A stretch of DNA of 64,000 nucleotides from Candidatus Limnocylindrales bacterium (GTDB lineage: Bacteria; Desulfobacterota; Binatia; UBA1149; CAITLU01): the NCBI GenBank assembly GCA_035571835.1, contig DATNBU010000039.1:186001-250000 (forward strand), read 5' to 3'. The notes beneath the pieces are model-generated. The model saw only the letters and a program-made list of their open reading frames with translations. It had not been told where the DNA came from and did not search any database. The position numbers and the translations under genes are program-made. This document shows, piece by piece, positions 8,843 through 18,300 of this stretch (position 1 is its first letter; each line of letters starts with the position of its first letter).

Positions 8843-9223
8843 TCAGGTTGCGCGGCCGTAGCGGTCGTCGAGGCGGACGATGTCGTCGGTCTCCGGCGTC
8901 GATGCCTCGAGCAGCTCGACGTCGCCGGTGGCTTCGAAGCGGTGCCGGAGCCCCGTGCGCACGTGAAATACCATCCCCGGACCGTATTCCTCGACGCGCG
9001 GCGGCGAGTCGTCTTCCGACCAGTGCAGGAGCAGCGTGCCCGACAGCACGTAGATCGTCTCCTCCTTCTGGCGGTGAAACTGGTAGCTCAGCGCGTGTCC
9101 TGCATTGATGTGCAGGATCTTGCCCGTGTAGCGCCCGGTGTGCGCCCAGATGATCTCGTAGCCCCATGGCTTCTCGACCCGCTCTGCCCGCGTCGCGGGG
9201 CTCTTTGCGCCAGAGGATGACAT
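8843..9223 (-). CDS. Small cupin, mannose-6-phosphate isomerase-like
   Basis: 126 residues from ATG 9223, selected because CGGAG lies 7 nt upstream; the frame extends further without function. A single cupin barrel: VEKPWGYE (19-22), the type II phosphomannose-isomerase hallmark, then the metal motif HRQKEET (H50, E55) and HVRTGLRHRF with H94. Family members isomerise mannose-6-phosphate or bind GDP-mannose precursors, so it may supply activated sugar for the glycosyltransferases downstream. It begins 17 bp after the stop of the Thr-rich dockerin protein on the same strand and could be co-transcribed with it. Enzymatic activity in a 126-residue stand-alone cupin is plausible but not provable here. 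Confidence 0.85.
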   Translation of the reverse strand: MSSSGAKSPATRAERVEKPWGYEIIWAHTGRYTGKILHINAGHALSYQFHRQKEETIYVLSGTLLLHWSEDDSPPRVEEYGPGMVFHVRTGLRHRFEATGDVELLEASTPETDDIVRLDDRYGRAT

Positions 9224-9240
9224 CGTTCGCTCCGGCCGGT

Positions 9241-11877
9241 TCAGACTCGCCGCGCACCAGTTGACGCAAGCGCAGAAGCGACCGCGGCCGCCGGACAATT
9301 CGGGTCCGACGGCAGGTCGACCGACGCACGCAGCACCGCGAGCGCATCGATCGCGGTGATCTTGCTGTCGCCTGTGAAGTCGCAGACCGACAGGTCGCAC
9401 TCCTCGAGATCGGTCGCCGCGCGCAGTACGCCGAGCGCGTCCGTTGCCGTAAGCTCGCCGTCGCCGGTGAAGTCGCCGCACAGCGGGCTCTCGAGCGTCG
9501 TCGTCGTGGTGCCGCTGACGAGCGTCGTGGTCGTCACGACGGCGATCGTCGTGGTGGTCGCCGCTTCGAGGGTCGTCGTCGTCTCGGGCGCAACGGTCGT
9601 CGTGGTCGCACCGGCGAGGGTCGTCGTCGTGGCACCTTCCACCGTCGTCGTCGTCGCGGGGGCAAGCGTCGTCGTCGTGGCCGGCTCGAGCGTCGTCGTT
9701 GTCGCACCCGGAATGGTCGTCGTGGTCGTCGCCTCGAGCGTCGTCGTCGTGGTCGTCGGCACGCAGCCCTCGCCTTCGCTCGCGCCGCTCACGCAGACAC
9801 CGGCCACGCACTGGTCGCCGACCGTGCACGAATTGCCGTCGCTGCACGCGCTCTGGTCAGGATCGGAGGCCGAGCAGGCCGCGGCCTGCTCGTTGCAGGT
9901 TTCCGTACAGTCGGAGTCGTCGTCGGGACCGTCGCACGGGTCGCCGGGATGCACGCTGCAGCTGCCGCCCGCGCAGCTGTCGCTGCCGTTGCAGAACACG
10001 CCGTCGTCGCACGGCGCCGTGTTGTCGAGATGGTCGCACTCGTTGGTGATGTCGTTGCACGCGTCGGTCGTGCAGCCGTTCTCGTCGGCGCAGTTGCGCA
10101 GCGTTCCGGTGCAGACGCCGCCGCTGCACGCGTCGTTCTCGGTGCAGAACAGGCCGTCATCGCACTCGCCGGTGGTCGGCGCGTGATCGCACGCGTTACT
10201 GCCTTCGTTGCAGGAGTCGATCGTGCACTGGTTGGTGTCGTCGCAGTTGCGCAGCGGTCCCGGCACGCACGCACCAGCCGCACACGCGTCGGGGAACGTG
10301 CAGAATTCGCCGTCGTCGCACGCCGCGGTGTTGTTGACGTTGCTGCAGAGGCCGGTCGGCTCCGAGCACGAGTCGGTCGTGCAGATGTTGCCGTCGCCGC
10401 AGTCCTTCGGCGCTCCGGTGCACTCGCCGCCGGAACAGACGTCGCCCGTGGTGCAACCGAGGCCGTCGCTGCAAGGCGCGGTGTTGTTCTGGTGCTCGCA
10501 CGCGTCGGTCGTGTCGTTGCAGGTGTCGTCGGTGCACGCGTTGCCGTCGCCGCAGTTGCGGGCAGGCCCCGGAACGCACGATCCGCCGCTGCAGGTATCA
10601 CCGTCGGTGCAGAAGAAGCCGTCGTCGCACGGGTCGTTGCTGTTGACGTTGCTGCAGGTATCGAGCCCTTCGTCGCACGAATCGATCGTGCACGGATTGC
10701 CATCGTCGCAGCTCACGCCCGACGGCACGCAGACTCCGGCCGTGCAGGTGTCGCCGGTCGTGCAGAACAGGCCGTCCGAGCACGGGCCGCCGATGTTCGT
10801 GAACGCGCAGTCGCCGGTGGTCTCGTCGCACGAGTCGTCGGTGCACGGGTTGCCGTCGATGCAGAATTTTGCCGGCCCGCCCTCGCAGACGCCGTTGTGG
10901 CACGTGTCGTCGGTCGTGCACAGCGAGCCGTCGAAGCACGGGCCCTGGTTGTTGGTCGCGCTGTGCGAGCATTCGTTGGTGTCTTCGTCGCAGGCGTCCT
11001 TGGTACAGTCGTTGTCGTCGTTGCACGACGACGGAGGTCCCGACGTGCAGACGCCGCCCGTGCACGTGTCGCCGGTCGTGCAGAAGAAATCGTCTTCGCA
11101 CGAGGTTCCGTCCGGGGCAGTCTGGTGCGTGCAGCTGTTGGTCTCTTCGTTGCACGAGTCGATCGTGCAGCCTTCGCCGTCATCGCATCCGCTCGCCGCG
11201 CCGCCGACGCACGCGCCGCCGCTGCACGCGTCTCCGGCCGTGCAGAAGAGCCCGTCCTCGCACGGGTCCGTATTGTTCGCGAAAACGCAGTCGCCGGTGT
11301 CCGGATCGCACGAATCGTCGGTGCATGCGTTCGTATCGGCGCACACGCGAGACTCGCCCGAGGTGCAGAATCCGTTCGAGCAGGTGTCGCCGACCGTGCA
11401 TGCGGAGCCGTCGTTACAGGAGGCGCCGTCGGCCGCCTTGTCATGCTTGCAGGTGTTGTTGTTCTCGCTGCACGAATCGGCCGTGCACGAGTTGTCATCC
11501 GAGCACGGGTTCGCCTGGCCGCCTCCGCACTCGCCGCCGGTGCAGGTTTCGCCAACCGTGCAGAACAGGCCGTCATTGCAGGTCGTGCCGTTGGGGGCGG
11601 CGGCGTCCGCCGGGCAGGCGGCCACCGCGGCCGGCGCCTGCGTGCCGCACGTCTCGGCCGGATCGCAGACCGCATCCGTGCTCGTGCGACAGACCGTGGA
11701 CTCGCTTGCCAGCTCGCACTTGGCCGTGCAGCACGGTCCGGACTCGCACTGTTCGTCTCCGTCGAGGATGCCGTTCGGCGCGCCGTTGCAGAGCGACGGT
11801 GCGGCGCCGGCGCGGCCGGCCGCGGCGAGGATCAGCAGCCCAGAGACCAGAAACGTACGAAATCGATGGTTGTTCAC
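9241..11877 (-). CDS. Secreted Cys-rich repeat protein with Thr-rich linker and dockerin-like pair
   Basis: 878 residues from GTG 11877, fixed by GAGGAGG 4 nt upstream and by the signal peptide that follows (NHRFRTFLVSGLLILAAAG, cleavage near AGA/APS). A disintegrin-like head (GDEQCESGPCCTAKC, then CDPAETC) leads into about 15 tandem modules of CxDGxxCTxxDxCxxGxC and CxDxNxCTxDxCxxxTxxC type, resembling the slime-mould CTDC repeat (PF00526). Then come about 95 residues of TTTT[LIV] linker, and a C-terminal pair of EF-hand-like loops, DFTGDGELTATDALGVL and DFTGDSKITAIDALAVL, with the spacing of a dockerin. It is exported and presumably disulfide-bonded. A paralogue lies immediately upstream. 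The cupin gene follows after 17 bp. Confidence 0.85.
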   Translation of the reverse strand: MNNHRFRTFLVSGLLILAAAGRAGAAPSLCNGAPNGILDGDEQCESGPCCTAKCELASESTVCRTSTDAVCDPAETCGTQAPAAVAACPADAAAPNGTTCNDGLFCTVGETCTGGECGGGQANPCSDDNSCTADSCSENNNTCKHDKAADGASCNDGSACTVGDTCSNGFCTSGESRVCADTNACTDDSCDPDTGDCVFANNTDPCEDGLFCTAGDACSGGACVGGAASGCDDGEGCTIDSCNEETNSCTHQTAPDGTSCEDDFFCTTGDTCTGGVCTSGPPSSCNDDNDCTKDACDEDTNECSHSATNNQGPCFDGSLCTTDDTCHNGVCEGGPAKFCIDGNPCTDDSCDETTGDCAFTNIGGPCSDGLFCTTGDTCTAGVCVPSGVSCDDGNPCTIDSCDEGLDTCSNVNSNDPCDDGFFCTDGDTCSGGSCVPGPARNCGDGNACTDDTCNDTTDACEHQNNTAPCSDGLGCTTGDVCSGGECTGAPKDCGDGNICTTDSCSEPTGLCSNVNNTAACDDGEFCTFPDACAAGACVPGPLRNCDDTNQCTIDSCNEGSNACDHAPTTGECDDGLFCTENDACSGGVCTGTLRNCADENGCTTDACNDITNECDHLDNTAPCDDGVFCNGSDSCAGGSCSVHPGDPCDGPDDDSDCTETCNEQAAACSASDPDQSACSDGNSCTVGDQCVAGVCVSGASEGEGCVPTTTTTTLEATTTTTIPGATTTTLEPATTTTLAPATTTTVEGATTTTLAGATTTTVAPETTTTLEAATTTTIAVVTTTTLVSGTTTTTLESPLCGDFTGDGELTATDALGVLRAATDLEECDLSVCDFTGDSKITAIDALAVLRASVDLPSDPNCPAAAVASALASTGARRV
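9481..9775. repeat. Low-complexity GTCGTCGTC tract encoding a Thr-rich linker
   Basis: Imperfect repeats of GTCGTCGTCGTGG with variable 9-15-nt spacers code, on the minus strand, for TTTTLE, TTTTIPG and TTTTLAP-like units. Candidate O-glycosylated linker between the Cys-rich modules and the dockerin-like pair. Confidence 0.8.
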
Positions 11878-12060
11878 ATGCCCTCCTCGAACCCGACGGC
11901 TACGGCGCGCCGTCTCCCCGGACGTCCTTCGTGTCGCGGTGCCGGTGCGAAAACTCAACTCGAGTCGCCGCCCTGACGCGTCTGACCGTTCCCTCTGGAC
12001 CAAGCTCTGGCAAGCCGGGAGGAACGGCTCGAGCACGGCGATCACCGGAGCCCAAACGCA

Positions 12061-12104
12061 GCGGGAGCCGCCGGGTGCTCGCAAAAGCACCGGGCGGCTC
12101 CCGC
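12061..12104 (-). terminator. Hairpin terminator downstream of the 919-residue Cys-rich gene
   Basis: A 19-bp inverted repeat with one mismatch (arms 12061-12079 and 12086-12104) and a 6-nt loop lies 24 bp beyond the minus-strand stop at 12128. A short T run follows only weakly, so it may be a mixed or Rho-assisted terminator. Confidence 0.7.
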
Positions 12105-12127
12105 CGGCTTCGATCTCGGCCTGACGA

Positions 12128-14887
12128 CTACGGAATGGTGGTCGTCGTCGAGTCGTCTTCCGGGCAGCTCGGGTTCGACGGCAGATCGACCGCCGCACGC
12201 AGCACCGCCAGCGCGTCGAGCGCGGTGATGTGGCCGTCGCCGCTGAAGTCGCAGACCGTCAGGCTGCACTCGTGGAGGCCGACGGCCGACTGCAGCACGC
12301 CGAGTGCGTCGCTGGCGGTCAGCACGCAGTCATCGTCGAAGAAGTTGCCGCAGACCAGGCACTCTTCGGTCGTCGTCGTCACGCCGCAGCCCGGGATCGC
12401 CACGTTCGAGCACGCGTCGCCGGCTTCGTTGCATGTGTCGGTCGTGCAGGCGTCCGAATCGTCACACGAGCGCGCCGTGCCGGTGCACGAGCCGCCCGAG
12501 CACGCATCGCTGGTCGTGCAGAACAGCCCGTCGTCGCACGGCAGCGTGTTGGCGAGGTTCTCACAGGCGTTGCTGGTCTCGTTGCATGCATCGGTCGTGC
12601 ACGGGTTCGCGTCGCCGCAGTCGCGCGCCGGACCTGCCACGCATGCACCGTTGCTGCAGACATCACCGTTGGTGCAGAACAGGCCGTCGTCGCACGGCGC
12701 GGTGTTGTTCACGCTGCTGCACGAATCGGTCTCTTCGGCGCAGGTATCGGTGGTGCAGGCATTGGCATCGTCGCAGGTCGTCGCCGGACCGCCGACGCAG
12801 ACACCGCCCGCACACGCGTCGCCCTTCGTACAGAACAATCCGTCGTCGCACGGCACCGTGTTGTTAAGGTTGTCGCAGACGTCTGTGGCTTCGTTGCACG
12901 TATCGGTGGTGCACAGGTTGGTGTCGGCGCAGTCGCGCGCGGTGCCGTTGCAGGCACCGTTCGCGCACGTGTCGTTCACCGTGCAGAACAGCGAGTCGTC
13001 GCACGCGATCGTGTTGTTCACGTTGTCGCAGACGTCGGTGGTCTCGTTGCACGAATCGTTCGTGCAGACGTTGTTGTCGCCGCAGTCCCTGGCGGGTCCG
13101 CCCACGCAGGCTCCGGCCGCGCAGGTGTCGGCGGTCGTGCAGAACAGGCCGTCGTCGCACGGATCGGTGTTGTTCACGTTGCTGCAGGTATCCGCCGCTT
13201 CGTCGCAGGAGTCGGTGGTGCAGACGTTGCTGTCATTGCAGGTCGGGGTCGATACCGAGCAGGTTCCGTTGCCGCAGGTATCTCCGGTCGTGCAGAACTG
13301 ACCGTCGTCGCACGGCAGGGTGTTGTTGGCGTTGTCGCACTGATCGGTGATCTCGTTGCAGCTGTCGGTGGTGCACAGGTTCGCGTCGTCGCAAGGCCTC
13401 GCATCGCCGATGCACTGGCCCACACGGCACGAATCGTTGATCGTGCAGAACGAACCGTCCTCGCACGGCTCGTTGTTGTTCATCGGCGTGTGCTTGCACT
13501 CGTCGAGGCCGATGTTGCACGAGTCCTGCGTGCACTGGATCTCGTCGTCGCACGGGTTGATCGCCCCACCGACGCACTTGCCGTCCTGGCAGCTGTCCTG
13601 GATCGAGCAGAGGAATCCGTCGTCGCAGGGGAGGTTGTTCTCGACCGGCGTGGCCGAGCAACTGTCGGTTTCTTCGTCGCAGGAGTCGGTGGTGCAGAGG
13701 TTGCCGTCGTCGCAGTTCGGTGCGGTTCCGCCTACGCAGACGCCGCCGCCGCAGCGGTCGCCGGTCGTGCAGAAGAAGCCGTCGTTGCACGGGATGGTGT
13801 TCGGCTCGAACACGCAGCCGCCCGACGCGGCGTCGCACGAGTCGTTGGTGCACAGGTTGTCGTCGTTGCAGACCGTGGCGGTGCCGCCGACGCAGACGCC
13901 GTTGCTGCAGGTGTCGTCGGCGGTGCAGGCCGATCCGTCCTCGCACGACGCGCCGTTGGCTGCCTTGGTGTGCCTGCAGCTGTCGCTCGACTCCATGCAG
14001 GAGTCGGCCGTGCAGTCGTTCTGGTCGTCGCAGTCGGTGGCGCCGCCGCCGGTGCAGACGCCGGCTGCGCAGGTGTCATTCGCGGTGCAGAACTGGCCGT
14101 CGTCGCAGGAGGTTCCGTCCGCCGCCGCGCCGTGCGTGCAGCTGTCGGTGTTCTCGTCGCACGAATCGGTCGTGCAGGCATCGCCATCGTCGCAGGTCGT
14201 CGCGCCGCCGCCGGTGCAGACGCCGCCTGCGCAGACGTCGTCCGACGTGCAGAAGTTGCCGTCGTCGCAGGAAGCCGTGTTGTTGGTGGACGCGCATGCG
14301 CCGGTCTCTTCGCTGCACGCATCGTCGGTGCAGGCGTTGCCGTCGTCGCAGACGACGGCGGTGCCGGTGCACTCGCCGGCCGAGCACGCGTCGTCGGTTG
14401 TGCACGCGAGACCGTCGTCGCAGGACGTGCCGTCGGCCGCCGCATCGTGCGAGCAGCTGTTCTTCTTCTCGTCGCACGAGTCGCTGGTGCACGAATCGTC
14501 GTCGTCGCAGGGACTGCCGCTTCCGACGCAGGCGCCCGCAGCACACGCATCGGTGGCCGTGCAGAACGAGCCGTCGTCGCAGGACGTGCCTTCGTCCGCA
14601 AACGTGTCCGCCGGACAGGCGGCGTCGAGCGCGGCAGTCTGCTCACCGCAGGTTTCGGCCGGATCGCAGACCGCATCGGTGCTCGCGCGGCACACGGTGT
14701 CGGCGGTCTTCAGCTCGCACTTGCTGGTGCAGCACGGACCGGTCTCGCACTGCTCGTCGCCGTCGAGAATTCCATTCGCAGGGCCGTTGCAAAGCGAGGG
14801 GGCCGCGTGCGCGGGCATCGCGCCGACAGCCTGGGTGAGCACAAACAATCCGCCGACCAGAAATGACTTCCATCCAAAGGTTTTCAC
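12128..14887 (-). CDS. Secreted Cys-rich CTDC-like repeat protein with dockerin-like pair
   Basis: 919 residues from GTG 14887; GGAGGG lies 6 nt upstream and a signal peptide follows (KTFGWKSFLVGGLFVLTQA, cleavage near AHA/APS). It is a close paralogue of the 878-residue protein: same head (NGILDGDEQCETGPCC, CDPAETC), then about 18 modules alternating CDDGLFCTxxDxCxxGxC and CDDxNxCTxDSCxExTDxC. The C-terminus has the dockerin-like pair (DDDCVLTASDALGVL, DFSGDGHITALDALAVL) and a short Thr tail, DDSTTTTIP. The long Thr linker of the neighbour is reduced to TTTTEE. It has its own terminator, and the upstream gap of about 480 bp should hold its promoter. It was probably generated by tandem duplication. 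Confidence 0.85.
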   Translation of the reverse strand: MKTFGWKSFLVGGLFVLTQAVGAMPAHAAPSLCNGPANGILDGDEQCETGPCCTSKCELKTADTVCRASTDAVCDPAETCGEQTAALDAACPADTFADEGTSCDDGSFCTATDACAAGACVGSGSPCDDDDSCTSDSCDEKKNSCSHDAAADGTSCDDGLACTTDDACSAGECTGTAVVCDDGNACTDDACSEETGACASTNNTASCDDGNFCTSDDVCAGGVCTGGGATTCDDGDACTTDSCDENTDSCTHGAAADGTSCDDGQFCTANDTCAAGVCTGGGATDCDDQNDCTADSCMESSDSCRHTKAANGASCEDGSACTADDTCSNGVCVGGTATVCNDDNLCTNDSCDAASGGCVFEPNTIPCNDGFFCTTGDRCGGGVCVGGTAPNCDDGNLCTTDSCDEETDSCSATPVENNLPCDDGFLCSIQDSCQDGKCVGGAINPCDDEIQCTQDSCNIGLDECKHTPMNNNEPCEDGSFCTINDSCRVGQCIGDARPCDDANLCTTDSCNEITDQCDNANNTLPCDDGQFCTTGDTCGNGTCSVSTPTCNDSNVCTTDSCDEAADTCSNVNNTDPCDDGLFCTTADTCAAGACVGGPARDCGDNNVCTNDSCNETTDVCDNVNNTIACDDSLFCTVNDTCANGACNGTARDCADTNLCTTDTCNEATDVCDNLNNTVPCDDGLFCTKGDACAGGVCVGGPATTCDDANACTTDTCAEETDSCSSVNNTAPCDDGLFCTNGDVCSNGACVAGPARDCGDANPCTTDACNETSNACENLANTLPCDDGLFCTTSDACSGGSCTGTARSCDDSDACTTDTCNEAGDACSNVAIPGCGVTTTTEECLVCGNFFDDDCVLTASDALGVLQSAVGLHECSLTVCDFSGDGHITALDALAVLRAAVDLPSNPSCPEDDSTTTTIP

Positions 14888-15364
14888 GTTCCCTCCAATG
14901 CAGAGACCGACGCTCCGCCGGTAATGATCCGAGCTCAAATGACCTGATTGCGTTCGATAGCCTTTTTGTGAGGGAGATCCCACCCGGCGGGACCCACCCA
15001 TACGCGTGCCTCCGTGAACCGGCGCACCCCCGTCGCCACGAACCAGGCGCGACGATACAACAGAGGGTGACGCACTGCCATATGGTGGGGGTACAAAGTC
15101 TGCACACTTTCGCCCGTTTACGCAGCGATCGAGTCAGCGATGCACGACGTGCGGCGCGGGCCTGGCCAACGATGTGATCCCGCCGCAGCGAGTTGTCTCG
15201 GAATAAGGAAGGTCACGGTAAAGCGCGTTCGAAGCACCACGGTGCTTCGAACGCGCTTCTACCCAATGTCGCCTGCCCGGCCGTCTCGCCGGTGTCCCGT
15301 TCGAGGCGCCGGCACTCCAGCGCTCTCGCGTAAGTGGCCGGTTGCCCGACGACCGATTCGGCGC
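14888..15364. other. Intergenic region between two Cys-rich genes
   Basis: No gene seen in these 477 bp. They contain the leader of the 919-residue gene (near 14888) and the perfect terminator hairpin of the 2503-residue gene (15221-15258). The middle part, 14960-15010, has short GC-rich inverted repeats (CCC-GGCGGG type) that could fold as a 5' leader, but I recognise no known riboswitch and no convincing sigma-70 promoter. Confidence 0.5.
15221..15258 (-). terminator. Perfect 18-bp hairpin terminator
   Basis: Arms 15221-15238 and 15241-15258 are perfectly complementary with a 2-nt loop. It lies about 107 bp past the minus-strand stop at 15365 and is the likely end of the giant-protein transcript. 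Confidence 0.75.
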
Positions 15365-18300
15365 CTACGGCATCTCCGATGTGGTTGTCGTCACTATCGG
15401 CACCGTCGTCGTCGCGGCCTGATCGGCGCCGGCTTCCGGACAGTTCGGATCGGTCGGCAGGCTGACGGCAGTCCTCAGGATGCCGAGAGCGTCGCCGGCC
15501 GTGATCGTCCCGTTGCCGTTGAAGTCGCATGCGCACGGCAGGCACTCGCCGATTCCGACCGACACGTTGAGCGTGATCAGTGCGTCGCCGGCCTTCACCT
15601 TGAGGTCGCCGGTAACGTCGCCGCAGAGGCAGTCGGCAATCGTCGTCGTCGTAACGCAACCCGGCAGAGGCTCCGCCGGAGGCGTACCTTCGCAGACACC
15701 TGCCGAACACGAGTCCGACGCAGTACATTCGTCGCCGTCATCGCAGGCTGCACCGTTCGGATCCGCTGCATTGCACGTGTCGCTGCCTTCGTTGCACGAC
15801 TCGCTGCAGTTGCTGTCGCCGTCCGCTCCCGGGCACGGGTCGCCCGCGTGATTGCTGCAGCTTCCGCCGCTGCAGGTGTCGGCGCCGTTGCAGAACGTGC
15901 CGTCGTTGCAGGTCGTGCCGTTGTCGGCAGACACGTCAGCCGGACATTCGGCCGACGCACCGTTGCACGTCTCTTCCTTGTCGCATGCGCCGGCGGCCGG
16001 ACGACATGTCGTAGCGGGCGATGCCAGCACATCGGCCGGACAGTCGAGCGAGGTTCCGTCGCAGGATTCCGACGAATCGCAGATGCCGGCTCCGGCCCGG
16101 CAAACGCCGGTGCGCTTCGAATCCGACGGGCACGTCGCGGCCGATCCGCTGCAGGTCTCGGCCGAGTCGCACACGCCGGCCGATCCGCGGCACGTCGTCT
16201 CCGCGCCGCGGAACGCATCGTCAGGACACGCGCCGGAGCTTCCGTCGCAGCTTTCCGGAGCGTCGCAGACGCCCGACGATCCGCGGCACGTGGTGCCCGC
16301 ACCTTCGACGACGTCGGCGGGACAGTCGATTCCCGATCCGGTGCAGACTTCGGTGTGATCGCACACGCTCACCGCGATGCGACAGACTGTCTCGGCCTGC
16401 CTGTGCTCGTCGGCGCCGCAATCGTTGGACGCGCCGTCGCACGTTTCGGCCAGATCGCATCCGCCCGCTGCCGCGCGGCAGACCGACGTGCTCTTGGCAT
16501 CGGCCGGACAGCTCGCCGATGCGCCCGAGCACGTCTCCTCGAGATCGCATGCGCCTGCCGAGCTGCGGCAGACGGTCGTGGACTGTGCGAACGTGTCGGC
16601 GGGACAAGCGCTCGCGACGCCGTCGCAAGCCTCGGCCGTATCGCAGATGCCGATCGCTCCGCGGCATGTTGCGGTGCTCTTCGCGTCGGCCGGACACGAA
16701 GCCGATGCTCCGCTGCAGTGCTCCGCCACATCGCAGATACCGGCAGAGCCGCGACAGGTCGTCGCCGACGACGCGAAGCCGTCGGTCGGACACGTGTTGG
16801 ACGTTCCGTCGCACGATTCCGCCGTGTCGCACGAGCCGGCCGCCGTGCGGCAGACCGAGCTGCTCTTGGCGTCGGCCGGACAGGTGCCCGTCGAACCGGT
16901 GCAGGTTTCCGCGAGATCGCACGGCCCTGCCGATCCGCGGCAGACCGTCGACGAAGAGCTGACGACGTCGGCAGGACAGGTGCCGGAGGTTCCGCTGCAC
17001 GTCTCGGCGGCGTCACAGACACTCGCCGATCCGCGGCAGACGACCGTCGAGCTTGCGAAGTTGTCGCCCGGACAGGTGCCGGACGTACCGGTGCAGCTCT
17101 CGGCAACGTCGCACACCGAGCCGCTCGATGCGCGGCACGGGACCTGCGACGACGCGAACTGGTTGGCCGGACATGCTGCGCTGTTGCCGTCACATGTTTC
17201 GGCGATGTCGCAGACCGAACCCGACGACGAACGGCACACCGTCGACGTCGGACTCTTGAGATCAGCCGGACACACGTTGCTCGCTCCGGTGCAGTTCTCC
17301 GCAGGATCGCAGATGCCGCCCGATGCGCGGCACACCGTCGACGACGGCGCGACGACATCCGCCGGACACGCGCTGGTGCCGCCGGTGCAAAGCTCGGCCG
17401 CGTCACAGATCGAACCGGACGACGCACGGCACACCGTGGAAGTCGGCGCCAGGCCGTCGGCCGGACAGGTGCTGCTCGCTCCCGTGCAGCGCTCGGCGGC
17501 ATCGCAGACGCCAGCCGATCCGCGGCACACGACCGACGACGATGCGAACGCGTCGGCAGGGCATGTCGCCGACGCACCGCTGCAGTTCTCCGCGACATCG
17601 CAGATCGAGCCGTTCGACGCGCGGCACGTCACCGTCGATGCGGCGAATCCGTCGGCCGGACACGTCGCCGAAGCTCCGGTGCAATTCTCGGCCACGTCGC
17701 ATACCGAGCCGCTCGACGCGCGGCACTGGACCGTCGACGACGCGAACTGGTTGGCCGGACACGCGGCCGTGCTGCCGTCGCAGGTTTCTGCCGCATCGCA
17801 GATGCTCGTAGCCGAGCGGCACACCGTCGACGTCGGGCTCTTCGAGTCGGCCGGACAGACGTTGCTTGCGCCGGTGCAGTTTTCGGCGGGATCGCAGGCG
17901 CCGCCCGATGCGCGGCAGACCGTCGACGACGGTGCGACCACATCCGCCGGGCACGCGGCGGTGCCGCCGGTGCAGAGCTCGGCGGCATCGCAGATCGAAC
18001 CGGACGACGGGCGGCACACCGTCGACGTCGGTGCGAGGCCGTCGGCCGGACACGTGGCACTCGCGCCGGTGCAGCTCTCTGCCGCATCGCACACGCCCGC
18101 CGATCCGCGGCATACCACCGTGGACGCCGCGAATCCGTCGGCCGGACACGTCGCCGAACCTCCGGTGCAGTTCTCGGCGACGTCGCACAGCGAACCGCTT
18201 GATGCGCGGCACTCGACCGACGACGGTGCGAACAGGTTCGCCGGGCAAGCCGCAGTGCTGCCGTCACAGGTTTCGGCCGCGTCGCAGATGGTCGTGGCCG

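Noticed and set aside
14888..15130. Possible c-di-GMP riboswitch in the leader of the 919-residue gene
   Set aside because: GC-rich inverted repeats only; the conserved core of known classes was not found.
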